64,000 nt of DNA, taken from NCBI GenBank assembly GCA_037903355.1, contig JBAJFE010000014.1, positions 1,488,001 to 1,552,000 of the forward strand, given 5' to 3'. The stretch is from Trichuris trichiura. Taxonomy: Eukaryota; Nematoda; Enoplea; Trichinellida; Trichuridae. Within the stretch, counting starts at the first letter, position 1; every line of letters begins with the position of its first letter. The notes under the pieces are model-generated. The model saw only the letters and a list, made by a program, of their open reading frames with translations. It did no database searches and was not told where the DNA came from. Positions 11,411 to 23,000 of this stretch are shown in pieces. The position numbers and the translations under genes are program-made.

Positions 11411-11519
11411 TGTTTCACGCAGGACAAACCGCGCTGTATAGAACCTGCGGATAATGAGTGCTGTCTGCATACCCCTCATATCAAGACATGTCAGTCAACA
11501 TGACGGAAAGAAATTACCG

Positions 11520-11800
11520 TATATCACGGCGTCTAAGAACTCCCCCTACCTAAGTAAAGGGTGGTAATTATTGGCCCAGTTACGGTGAAGCTGATTGCTC
11601 AAGTCTAGGTCAATTCCAATTAGTCAGTTTTCGCGTTGAAGTTGAGGAAAGACAGTTTCAATTGGATGGAAGATTAGCATTGACAGGAAACTGGCTAATC
11701 AGAATTGACCAAGACTTGAGCAATCAGCGTCGCCGTAACTGGGCCAATCTTTACAACCCTTCACGAAGGTACAAGGGAGTTCTTATACGCCGTGATATAG
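11520..11800. mobile_element. palindromic MITE
   Basis: Two arms of about 110 bp in inverted orientation (11520-11630 and 11688-11800), beginning TATCACGGCGT(C/A)TAAGAACTCCC and sharing TTGGCCCAGTTACGG and CTGATTGCTCAAGTCT, around a short unique centre. No coding capacity. Flanks suggest a short AT-rich target site. Confidence 0.7.
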
Positions 11801-12310
11801 GTAATTTAATATATGAATGATGAGAGCACGTAGCAGTTTTGTACGTCCTTGTTCTCTTCATGCAACAGCGCTTCTTTTGCTTAGACCTGTCAAAATTCGC
11901 GGTGCACTCTGTGGAAAGATGTAACTCTACTGTCAAAACCTCTTCTTTCATTCTGAAAAAACAAACATGTGGCAAAAAAAGTTTATTGCTCAGCGAGGTA
12001 CTAAGATTAGTTGTCAACTGCTGAGGCCAAATTACGAAGGTTAAAAAATTCCCTCATTTTTTAATGACAGTGCATAGCCAAATGTAGTAAACGTCGGAAA
12101 GATTGAAGGCTCTCAAGTTTTGAAAATATTCAATTCCATTGAACAACTTTTTCGCACTGGATTCTTCGATTATTGGATTTTTCTTTATTGAATGCACCTT
12201 GCAATGCACAAATATTAGTGTCGACATGGGGTTGTGGGAATGCTGCGTCACATGCCTTGGTGCACGATTCTGCTAACTTTATCCGTACGAACAGTGTGCT
12301 TGGTTTTATA
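11801..12310. other. no gene seen
   Basis: AT-rich flank between the MITE and the minus-strand gene ending at 12317. No family similarity in any frame. Confidence 0.3.
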
Positions 12311-12316
12311 AACATT

Positions 12317-12820
12317 TTATTTCTGTTTCTTAATGTTCTTATACTTCTCTCTATAAGAGGGCTTGTCCCATGCTCTTTTTGTCAGACGACGCTCGAACCG
12401 TTTGCTGACTATTGTGGTACCAAATATTTTACTTGACAGGCGCTTAACAAATTTAACAGTTTTTTTCAGTTTCCCCATACCACGTGCCTTTTCAGGTTGT
12501 TCAGCGCTCTCTTCAGGTTTCACGTTTCCTTCCACCTCAGACGGATGCGGGAAAGCGTTTCTGTCTAGCAGCGGGTAACTCGGTGGTGAGTCACGTTTCT
12601 GGGAAGCACCTTCAGGTTCCAAAGCGTTTTTATCCCTTGGTTCTTTTATCTCACGTAAATCGTCTTCGTCGCGACGAAGCTGGTTCTGCCTATCCTTGTG
12701 CCTTCTTTTCTTCTTCTTGGTTTTTTCTCGTCGGCGTTCTGGACGCTTTCTATGCCATGAACCATTTATCTGAAGCTCTCCGGAATTACTACTTTCGGCA
12801 GAGGAGCAGCAAGAACCCAT
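12317..12820 (-). CDS. small basic protein, predicted N-myristoylated
   Basis: A single-exon frame of 167 residues starting MGSCCSSAESS. Gly2 with Ser6 fits the MGxxxS myristoylation rule, and Cys4/Cys5 could be palmitoylated, so membrane attachment is likely. A charged segment follows (residues ~25-50, Lys/Arg-rich, KKKKRR), then a PPSYP motif at ~79, then a basic C-terminal third (KLKKTVKFVKRLSSKIF). I recognise no enzyme or domain family. Codon use and the sensible N-terminus argue for a real gene. It could be a lineage-specific protein. Confidence 0.55.
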   Translation of the reverse strand: MGSCCSSAESSNSGELQINGSWHRKRPERRREKTKKKKRRHKDRQNQLRRDEDDLREIKEPRDKNALEPEGASQKRDSPPSYPLLDRNAFPHPSEVEGNVKPEESAEQPEKARGMGKLKKTVKFVKRLSSKIFGTTIVSKRFERRLTKRAWDKPSYREKYKNIKKQK

Positions 12821-13151
12821 GCTTTCTTCTTTTCTTTCTTATCCTGCAATATACAGGCTCCATAAATGTTAATTTCTTGTCCTCCTTTCCGGATTTACTT
12901 TGAAGGGATTTCTTTTCTCATGAACAACTCCTCCACCTTTGTTAATTTAAAATGCAGTTTAAAGTATTCTCGTTAGAACTAAACAGCGCCTATTGAACTA
13001 CCGATGAACATATGTTCAAAGTGCGTTTAAAAGCGTTGGTTTGGGCAAATGGTAAACACAATGACCCACATGTGAAATTTTTGAAATATTTCAGCTTTTT
13101 GTTTACTTACGGTTACAAAAAGACGCTACACCTTATTTCACAAGTCTGATA

Positions 13152-13636
13152 CTTTAGACCAGTAATTCTCACGGTGAGGCATATGCCCCACTGGCCTAGG
13201 TCCATTTTGAAGTCCAGGTGGCCCAAATTGCCAAAAGGGCGTCTGGGGGGCCCATTTGAGCTGTGAGAAGGGGGCCACATGCGCCACCTGGGCCATCATG
13301 TTGAAATGCATAGGAAGGTATGGCCTGCGGCGGTTCAGGTATTGTGACTACTGCATAAGAGAAAGTTGCATGCCGTTAGGCGGAGCAATTCTGATTGGTT
13401 GGATGGGGGGACCACGAGTAGTCAGCTCAGATGTGAGGACGGGTTCGACACACTGTACAGAAAGCGCTAGGCGTACGTTATGCGGGACCTACTTTATGAG
13501 GTCTCGGCTACCTTGTCCTCCGTTCCCGCCAATCGGAGCGCTCAAGATTGAGAAATCACGATTAGGGGTCTAAGAGCTCGGAAACGTTCACTGCGGGGCA
13601 CTGGCGACCCTGACCTTGAGAAACACTGCTTTAGAC
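13152..13636. mobile_element. hAT-type non-autonomous element with 8-bp TSD
   Basis: The element runs 13160-13628 (469 bp). It is flanked by a perfect 8-bp duplication, CTTTAGAC (13152-13159 and 13629-13636), the size made by hAT transposases. Termini are CAGTAATTCTCACGGTG and ...ACCTTGAGAAACACTG, imperfect inverted repeats of the CAGnGnTTCTCA type. It is GC-richer than its surroundings and has no transposase. Confidence 0.85.
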
Positions 13637-13639
13637 AGA

Positions 13640-15260
13640 CATTCTGTCTCATTAGTCAACCATTTCGCTCCTCCGCCATTTAGTTCCTTTACTGTGTTGA
13701 TTGATGTTCACGCTCAACGACCTCTCGGTGCCCATCCCTCCGCCGATCCAGACGGCATGCCGACGTTCTCATGTGTTTCTACCCAAACCCAAACACGCCT
13801 CTTGCCTTTCAGTTTATGCTTAGATTAGGGCAGAACAGGATGGCCGAGAGGAAAGCATGCCCATCATCATATTCTGCCTGCACAGATGGCTAGAAGTGGC
13901 TACTTGACCGGTCATGCACTCATATATTCAAGACTTAACTTCCCTTCGTTTAGCTTCTTAACTATACTGTAACAGTTTTTACTCCGCCATGGTTACATGC
14001 GTAGAATACATCAAAGGAAGCTGGGGTGATGCGGCAGCTCTTAGTGCAAATTATTTGCCTGAGGCAGCAGTTCGACAACTGCATATTACGCTCGCGAAAC
14101 AAGAACCGGAATGGGTCATTTCCCAGAAGTTATTAGCTGCGAAAAACTGAACTGCCGGGTCTTCTGGTTGATTGGTATGTAGGTTCGCCCACCTGTCGGC
14201 TAACTCCTTTCCGGCTTGAGCGCTCGTTTTTGTTCATTGTCTCAAGTTAAGCCAACTCTTTCCCGTGCTCAGCGGTCTTTTCGTTTTGCGGGCAATGCGT
14301 TCTTCAGTTCCTTTCATGTCTTCTATAACCGTTAGTATCTTTATCGAGCTTTCTCTTTGTATAAAAGACGTATATTTAAGTATACACATTTTTTTGTTCT
14401 TGCCGTTTACTATAAATAAACAGTATCTTTAATGAAGCTAAGAGCACTCGGTACACTGAAGAAAACTCTTCGCCTTAAGTGTGGCGCAAAAATCTTCCTG
14501 TTTCTGCCGCTGTCACTTATTGACTAATGAACCAGAGCATATAACGGCGAATATGGAACTCAACTAGCTGGACTACAAAACTCTCTTTAGACGCCCAATT
14601 CCCATTTCTTAATGGTCAGCACAATTTCCTTTGTTTCAGTTCGCCGGCAACATTTGAGAACGGATTCTTTATCGATGAGATTGAGACCTAACGCCTGAGC
14701 CACTGTCTGCTTCTCTTGTCAGCCTGCGCGTTCGCATCGTTAACCAAACAGAGCGATTACAACGACTGCTCAAAATTCCAATTCGTTTGCCACCGGTCGG
14801 GATTGCCGAATGCCCTGTTTTTAAATGAGTAGTCCGAATCTTCGTCATCTATAAAGTTTAACCTGTATACCTCAGAATTGGCAACAGAACTAACAGCAGA
14901 AATGTTAGTTTTTAAGTCGATTACTTAACAACTTTATTCTCCTTATACTGTTCTAATTTATACGCTCACCGTTAATTTACATTTTCAGAAAATTTGAAAA
15001 AATTGAAATGGAGGCAATTACTTTATACACTAACATGAGTACCTTTAAACTTTAAATTTGCAAGCCTCAAACTATCCAACGAAGAGATTGATCCCGCACT
15101 CCTGCTACGACTGGTCCCATGACTCTTCGAAGCACCTAAAAAATATGAATTCGAAATAACATGAAATTCAGAGTTAATTAATTAACTATTGCTGCACACG
15201 ACGATCTTTTCATCCTCATCGTCAAATAAGAACTCCTGAAACAACGAATACGTTTTTCTC
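13640..15260. other. mostly featureless; one small ORF
   Basis: No recognised gene. A 53-codon ATG-to-TGA frame lies at 13989-14150 (listed separately). The rest is AT-rich. Confidence 0.3.
13989..14150 (+). CDS. possible small protein, 53 residues
   Basis: ATG at 13989 preceded by CCGCC, stop TGA at 14148. The peptide is compositionally protein-like (GSWGDAAALSANYLPEAAV) and has no low-complexity run. There is no recognised family, and a chance frame of this size is quite possible. Confidence 0.25.
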   Translation: MVTCVEYIKGSWGDAAALSANYLPEAAVRQLHITLAKQEPEWVISQKLLAAKN

Positions 15261-15268
15261 ATAAATCA

Positions 15269-16887
15269 TCCCGCGATCATCATTACTTCGTCCTCGTCTT
15301 CATCGACTGAATCAGAATTCTTACTTCTATCGCTTTTACACTGACCCCTGGCGACTGCGAGGTCTCTCTGCTTTTTTGCCATTTCATTTTTTCTAAGCAG
15401 AGGGCCAAAGTAAAAATCAAACAGATTGTTCATCTCCATATCGAACAGATGAACCGCCAGTCGGTCCTCCAGCTGACCAACGATCGATATTTTGAACCGT
15501 TTCATTGGCTTGCACCTTGCATAGAACTGGTTGATAATTGACCCGTACAGCATGTCACGATGCGCGCCTGAAGAAATACAAAAAACAGACAAATGGTCAA
15601 ACTTAACCTACGCAAAATGCGAAACGCCCTGGCTGTTCACTTAGTGATCAACGTTGTCGATCATTTGTCAGGAGATGCGCCAGCTTTGGCACGTGCAACA
15701 CTTTCAGGCGCTGAAATATTTTTAAAAAACCACGAGTCCTAATGATAGGATTGGAATGCCTACTTCCATTTGGCTAATACAAGCCAAATAACCAAACAAT
15801 TCAATATAAACGCACCCTTTTAAGTATTCAAACTAGAGAGAAGTTTCAACACAACAATAACAAAAACCCAAAGAATTAGCGCTGTTATGCAAAAACCGAC
15901 AAACTGTCTCAGCCTGTTGATAAAACTTCTACAGGACAAACAGAATTATGAATGAAGAACTCGCTTATTCGTCATCTTGAGCACTTAACGCTTTGAAACG
16001 GTGCTTTAAATGTTATGCTTTTTATACGAGAGAGAAAAGTTTATTCTTCATAACGCGAAAACGTTGGAGGGGTTTAATTCGTGAACGCGAACCTTACCCT
16101 CTAGTTGACACTGTACAGCTAAAGGAGGAAGCTCCGCAAAATGCCGTAAGAGCTGGCGTATATCTTGTGTCTTTACGTAAGTGCTTTCGCCAGAGTCAAC
16201 CAGCAGAACCGGGCACTCGTCCGAGGCGTTCCCTGTCGTGACTGCTCGTCGGAACTTTGAGTTGCTAACCTTCACAGCACAGGGCATACCCTTCCTGAAC
16301 TTAAACCAACCACTCCACGGTGCACAAAGGAACTCAACAAGTATCTTACCATTTCAGCGACGATCGTTTGATGTGCAATCGAGTAAAAACTGCCCAGCCT
16401 ACGGTTTAGCTTTCTTAATCGATCGTAATAGTTTACGAAAACAACGTGAAACTCCAACGGAGAAAGCCAATCGCCAATGATAACATCGTGGACAACGGAG
16501 CTATCCATGCTGATGCAATCGACATTGTCTTCAAACAACAGCTTCCAGTCCTTATAGCTCACAGCTATGGGGACATCTTAAATTAATAAGAAAACTTTTG
16601 TTGCTTTACTCGATAAAATGTGAGCGCTTTCTACCAAAAGTTCCCATCCGTTCACTGGTATGTTCAGCATTTTGCGAGTAGTTCGACATTGTCCAAAAGG
16701 CTATAACAAGGTAAAACAATGACCACCTGGCGAATGACCCATTTGCTCGCCGAACTACTGGACAGGCTTCATTTTTTTGACTGCTAGAGAAACAAGCAGA
16801 TAAGACACTCACCTCAAGCTGCTTACACAACGCAATGAAATATACAGTACGGGCTTCCCACTGACGTGGAGTAGAATAAACCTGCAA
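15269..16887 (-). CDS. Tudor-domain protein (partial model)
   Basis: A multi-exon minus-strand gene. The exon 16562-16350 carries DWLSPLEFHVVFVNYY. A 50-bp intron (16349-16300; GTAAGA...GTTTAAG) joins it in frame to 16299-16106, which carries CAVKVSNSKFRRAV...CPVLLVDSGESTYV, DIRQLLRHFAELPPLAVQC: the F/Y-RA, VDxG and LPxxAxxC positions of a Tudor domain, which usually binds dimethyl-arginine on Piwi or Sm proteins. A 3' exon (15572-15269) ends with an acidic tail (DSVDEDEDEV). An exon 16884-16813 (VYSTPRQWEARTVYF) and perhaps one at about 17524-17390 lie upstream. The linking exons and the start are not resolved. Confidence 0.65.
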
Positions 16888-16899
16888 ATCAAACTAAAA

Positions 16900-18150
16900 A
16901 ATTTCGTTGGGCCTTAAATGTACAACCACCATCGAAACAAGTATAATAAGCGATGAAAAAAAAATTATAACGCTTACTCGTACTAAGGCGGTTATTTTCA
17001 ACCGTCAGGGCACGAACAAAATATTCGATTACTTCGCATTGTGGTACCTACTGGCTCTTTTATCCATTTTTGCCGTTGCTATTTAAGAAGGAGGCTAACT
17101 ATTTAACTTGATGCTGTCAAACCATATCCCTATCGGGAATTCCAAAATTTAGAAGATACAATCCGTAACCTTTCGGAGCACTGAAATAATGCCACAGTTG
17201 AAGAAATTCACGCGTGATCACACGTGTAATGATTAAAGAAACCATTTCGGTTTTTAGAATAAAAAGGAAACTACAAAACAAAGACTCTTCATGTTAAGAG
17301 ACATTTCAGCCTTCAGGAAGTGTTATTCTTGAGAAAGTTAAATTGAATACGAACTTGAATCACGAATACGTACATAGTAAATACTTCAAAGTGCACTGAG
17401 AAAGCTTCAAGGGAATGTGCGTTAATCGTCGACAGCGTATTTGGCCAGTAATGCACAAGTTGACACAGCCGAGGCTTCGAAAAATTTTCAGGTTTCTCCA
17501 AAAATTCAAAAAATGTTTCCGACGCAAACCTCAATGGGAAGGCGTATAAATGTTTTGGAAGCGCACGGAAAGGGTCAGGGGATGTTACTTGGCTTTTTTA
17601 TTTTATGAAAATCCAGCTAAAACTGTAACACATTCGGAATTGATCATATCAAGCTATTACCATGTTATGGCAATACCGCGTTTGTCGACAAGCGCTTTCC
17701 CTTGCTAGAATTAGTATACCAACGGATTCGATGGTAAAAATTCCCTGGTTTTTATTTTTTTCATTTTCCGCTTAACTAAATTTTACAACGCAACGTAAAT
17801 CAGACATTCTAACCATATAAATCAAGCCTTTTAAGCAAATAATAACCTTCTCAATGTAGCAAAGCTGTAAAAACTCAGCTAAGTTACTGTAAGAAAGTTC
17901 GTGTAGGTGATAGGTAGGTTCATGCCCCCAGGCAGCCTACGTAAAACCAACCTTACCGGCTGTAGTTTAAAACACAGTCACCGTTCTTAGCAGTGATCTA
18001 ACATTGTCGAGTCATTTTGAGAAAAATTATCTGCGTCACTGAAGATATTCTAGGAAGAATCTGGTCGCTGCAATCTCCGCAGCAGCAGAAAAGCGCCACT
18101 GTTACCATAAGCTTCATTCCTTTGTATATTACAAGGGCACATTTTTTTCA
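16900..18150. other. intergenic or 5' exons of Tudor gene
   Basis: Apart from the possible minus-strand exon at ~17390-17524 (TFFEFLEKPENF, PRLCQLVHYWP; donor GTATTT), no gene is evident. The plus-strand part from about 17700 probably holds the promoter and 5'UTR of the membrane protein gene that follows. Confidence 0.3.
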
Positions 18151-18154
18151 ATCC

Positions 18155-19515
18155 ATGAACCCATTTCTTGAAACAGAAGACTACAAAAGATGGCTTCTGA
18201 AGCCGAACAAACCGTCTGCGATTGATAAGGAGCATGGTGACAAATGGAATCACCAAAGAGACGAGACGTTATACTTGATACCTGTGATACTGACCGCCGC
18301 ACTTTACCTTGCCTTACTGATAGTTTTCTGCATTGCCAGCTTAAGAGCGAAACGGCGAAACAAGCTCAGTTCTTCACTGCTGAGCAAAATTAAAAGAGTG
18401 GCACAACTTCAACAGGAGGCTGAAACAATTGGATCTTCAAAGACACTTGAACTAGAGGAAAACGCAGTTGAAACAAAGTTGCAGAGCACAGTCGTGAGAT
18501 CGCCTGATAAGGAAAACATCATCGCTGAAAAAGAGCACGTGCCTTCATCATCTCTAGAAGCATCCGCAGTCGCAGTCCCATCACCTCAAGCAGTATTGCG
18601 AACAGATAAGTACATACCAGAAAGAGAACCTGAGGGCGGACGGAAAGAAAACATTTCATCAAGGTCATCTTCTCTTCCAACATTATCGGACAAGATGGCG
18701 TCGCAATTGCCCTCTCGTACGGTGTCACACTTTTCGTCGAATAAAAGCAAAGACTTCTCTTTCAAACCGTTCTCTGCATCGATCAACGAGCAGGTAGATC
18801 TCGAATCCATGAGCAAAGAAAGCGAATCCTCTCCACAAGTTTCGGCTGACACTTACGGAAAAGAAGCAAAGATTCCCAGTAAGCTAGAGCGCTTTGCTTC
18901 CTTATGGTTTTTTACTTTAACATCGTCAAATATCGCAGCGTCAAAACCAAAGCCACAAGAGCCTATGGCGACTACTACTGCTGCCGCTGCTAAGAGAACC
19001 GATGCCTTGTCACGCAGCACTGGCAGTGCGGTCGTCGAGGCAACAGTAAAATCAGGTAGTTAGTTGAAACAATAACAAAACGACAAGCGGATACGTTTTT
19101 TCTTAGAAAACATTGAAAGACGCGGACCTGTCGACAGAGTTTACAGGAACGAAGTTGCATCGCTGCTGACGGAGAGCGGAAAAAATGCAAAAAACAAAAA
19201 AAGTGACGGTCCTGGAGAGAATACGGGGAGAACAGAGCACCATGAGACAAGCAACTTAGTAATACAAGCAGTTAATCTGACAATATCCCGCTTAAATGAT
19301 TTTATAGAAAAAATAGAAGATCAAAGACGGGACGGGAGGAACAAATTGAACAAGTCAATGCGAAAAAGGCAGAAGCCAGCAAGCTGGCAATAAGTCTTTT
19401 GAATAGCGGATTAATGCTTCCTAAAGATCAGAGGTGGATAAATAAAACAAAAGCTGAATTACTCACACGGTTAAAGCCATACATCCATGCATGCGTTAGT
19501 AGCAGCACAGAATGA
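18155..19515 (+). CDS. single-pass membrane protein, frameshifted 3' end
   Basis: First in-frame ATG at 18155 (MNPFLETEDYKRW). A single hydrophobic helix at residues ~40-62 is followed by a positive stop-transfer (RAKRRNK), then a long Ser/Glu/Lys-rich cytoplasmic region. Exon 1 ends at 19055; a 51-bp intron (19056-19106) leads to exon 2 in frame. In the current frame it stops at 19391. A 5-bp tandem duplication (GACGG at 19326-19330 and 19331-19335) precedes that stop; removing its effect would keep a Glu/Lys-rich helix-forming frame open to TGA at 19513. I do not recognise the family. The end coordinate covers both possibilities. Confidence 0.6.
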
Positions 19516-20078
19516 CAAACAATAACGCTACAAGTCGTAACATCACGTCTCATACTGCCTAACATTACGTGCACCCATCTTAACTGTCCCTCTGCTATAC
19601 TGCCATATTGAAACGCTAATCATAAAATGATTACACTTTTTAGAATCACTTAAGAACATAATATTTCGGGCAATTTGTTATCTTGTATATGCCTGACTTT
19701 GCATGAGTCTTTGAGAAAAGGCTTGGAAACGGTAGTCTTAATGAAGCGACTTTGAGAATGTCGCTTCTTTCAGCTCTGCTTCATGTAACAACTTTCTAAC
19801 GGCATAACAAGTAGGTGATGTAGGTGACGCTGCCTCCATCTGTTCTACTGCACCTCAGTTTGCTTAAGCTTTTCTGCCCTTGGGCAAAAATTTTTCTTTT
19901 CAAAAGCTTAGTTTTACGGTTACGTCATCGTGGCAGCCGTACACGCAATGACGAATGCGCTGAGGCAACACCACGGTAACTTCTCGCCGTGGCGTAGTCT
20001 GAATAAAACTTTTAACAATGAGAAAACAAATCTGCATAACAAACGTCTGGCAGGCAACATTTCAAATACGAAATCCGC
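19516..20078. other. convergent intergenic region
   Basis: Lies between the 3' ends of the plus-strand membrane protein gene and the minus-strand HEATR1 homologue. No gene or RNA is seen. Confidence 0.35.
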
Positions 20079-23000
20079 CTAGAAATATTTTTGCAGCGAT
20101 TCACCAATAATTCCTTCGCAATGCTTCACCACTTCGTGACAAAGTTGCTCCACATCTTCGCATTCGTCTGCATAAAAAGAAAATGAGGAAAACCGAATAG
20201 TTTCAAAGCTGCAGCGCACCTTCCATAAGCTCCGATAGAAACTGCACTGCTTCCGGTACCAATCCAGCTGCTTCCTCGTTTAATGCTTTCAATAGCTGAT
20301 CGAAGGCCAACAAAGCGGATAAACGCACCTGTACAATTAAAAAGTCTTCAAATACTTGGCAAAAAATTTACTTCATTTAATCACTTGAGGGTTCGGATCT
20401 CTCGATTTCAGCAGAATGGCGTAGCTAAGCTGCCGCCTTAGGCTATCATCAGCAGCAGCTGTAACCATGCAACTTATGCACGGTATCACGTATTTAGCCA
20501 CGAAATTTTTGTAATTCGGAATGGTTGTATTTTCAAGCTGCAATAAAAAGATAAGAGCAACAACAACAACAACAACAATAATAATAATAATAATAACCCT
20601 ACGAGTGAACATAACACTATTTTGTAAACGTCGAACCAACTTTTCTGAAAACTGCTTTATGGAAATTTTATAGCTCGTTTAACAATAAGATAAGGGTTAA
20701 CGCTTAAGACGCGAAAAATTCAATTGAAAAATGTTCTTCTAAGAATGTTCTTTTACAAGCTGTTTCACCTGATCAACAAGTGGATCCTTGAACGCGTCGA
20801 AACGGGACGATGTCATAAATACGTTCTTCTGATCAGCTGGACTTAGCTCGCAACATTTTGTAAACCACATTAACAATGTAGATACAAGCTGCTTTCTCTT
20901 CAGGTTCTTGAAACGCCCGGTCGAAAAATATCCATCGCCTGAAAAGTCAAACACCGTAAAAAGAGGCAAGGATGAATATGCAAATGAACCTTTTGACAAA
21001 TTGCACCTGTCAAGCAGCGTTTCGCAGAAGGTGGCAAAGATGCCCGCAATGCATAGGAACAACCCTTTCAGACGATCAACAAGCCTTAAAATGGTGGTAG
21101 CTTAAAATGAAGAGTTCAAAAAATTAATGGCTCCTTTTACGCATTGGCTAATTTGAATACGACAATGGAGCGTTCAGCATGTTCGCCTTGCTCTGACGAC
21201 CAAGCCAGTAAAGTGTCCACAAAGGAGGTCAGCTCGCTTTCCGTCAACTTCATTGCGTAATGCAAAATAGCATCGACTGCCAAGTCTTCCATATGATTTG
21301 CCTTGTCGATTTCCTTAAAAGGCGATTCCCGTAGAGCAACTTCATCGAACAGCGAATACTACCACATCCGGGCCGTTGCAACGATCCAAAACTTGCAGAA
21401 ACAAACGGCTTAAAGTTAGCCTTTGAGCGCTCACGTACTTCGGCGTACACTGAGCGAAGAATTGTTTCAGTACAAGAAAGAGGAAAGGCAAGAAAAGCTA
21501 TAAGAACCCACCGTTATCATAAAATACGGAAGCAAAACCAAAACGTACCGTCTCTGCAGGGAAAGAATTCAGCGCCTCAGAAATCGCGTCCAGCAGAAAT
21601 CTGCCATCAAGACAAGAGCACTGATCGGTAATGGATTGTAACAGAGCGCTATCCACCGAAAAAGGGCGTGCGGAACGAAAGGAACTTTCCAAGTTTCCAA
21701 ACTGAAGAAACAGTATAAATAAGAGCAAAAATAAAACTATCAAATCAAGCCTTCTCACAGCACAAATAAGCCTGGGAAGGTAAGGGCTTATGAAATTTGG
21801 AAGTGCCTTCAGTATATCGCATGTTGCCGTCAAGGTAGCGCGACGTACGGACGCCTTGCTGAAATAACTTTGCGTTCCAACACCTCAAAAGCCACAATGG
21901 CGTGTACACAAACCTCATTAAGTCTGACTCCAGCAGTTTCGCTACACTCTCCATAAAGTCGGCCATGTTAGGAAAGCATTGGATTGTGGCACGTTTTACA
22001 AGTTCACCAAGGCAAAGCACAGTGATGCATAAAGAGTTTGTGTCCAGGTCGTTCCAGGAGTGCATGGCGGTTGAGACGTTGGCAACTGCCTGTAGTCAAC
22101 AGGTTTCAGTGCGAAAAAAATAAGAAATGCTCAAAAGTCACCTGAACAACTGCAGGCATACCTTCGTCAGGAACTTCTGAGCAAACTGACCGGATAGCAA
22201 TCAATGATGCACGATACAACATTTGCTGTTCAGGGCTTTTTGTATTTACTGAGAAAGAATTGTTCAAGGAGTTCAAAACGGCGAGGAGATCTTCCTCCTT
22301 CATATGCATACAATTGAGATACTGAAAGTTACACGGAAAGTGCCAAGCTCTTACGCTGCCCAGTTTGGCGGTTGCCTCCGCTTGTTTAAGCCTGCTGCTT
22401 AGAACTTGCAGGGCGCATGCTCTCACAAACTCGCTTTGATGGTCAATAAGGGCCGAAATTGTTACCAACGATGCTCCAGGCGGATACAGATCAGTCAGCT
22501 ACAAGAAAAAGAATCCTCTTTCCTACTCCTTTTCGGTGAAACCTCGTCTACTCTTTCCAAGCAAGTCACACATTGGCCTCGCAGGGATTTTCTGAAAACG
22601 TTATCCTCAGCCTCGCACTCCAGCCATGACAAAATAGCGAATATTTTTTCCGTCATAGTTTCAAAGCAAGGTGCCATTTCTTTTAGGCGAAGTTTTGGCA
22701 GAAGTGCCAACTGATAATAGGAAAGTAAGCCATTAAGAGAACGTAACACGAGCGAGAGTACTACGTACTTGCTCTCTTAAATTTGTAGATCCAAACAGTT
22801 GTGCAACGTGTTGCATAACAAAAATTTCGATTGGATTCAAAAGCTTCGCTATGACTGGTCTCTGCCATAAGTCGGATTTAGTCAAACAATCTTGCACCGT
22901 TCCTAGGGGTTTATAAACATAAATCCAGCGAAGTCTTAAAAAAAATTTCTACCCTTTTGCAAGCCTACAAGAAATTCTAGCAAATCATCGCAAAGCTTCA

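Noticed and set aside
11004..11441. 145-codon plus-strand frame rich in serine
   Set aside because: It is the antisense of the truncated Tigger transposase tail; the same shadow occurs at 45655-45888.
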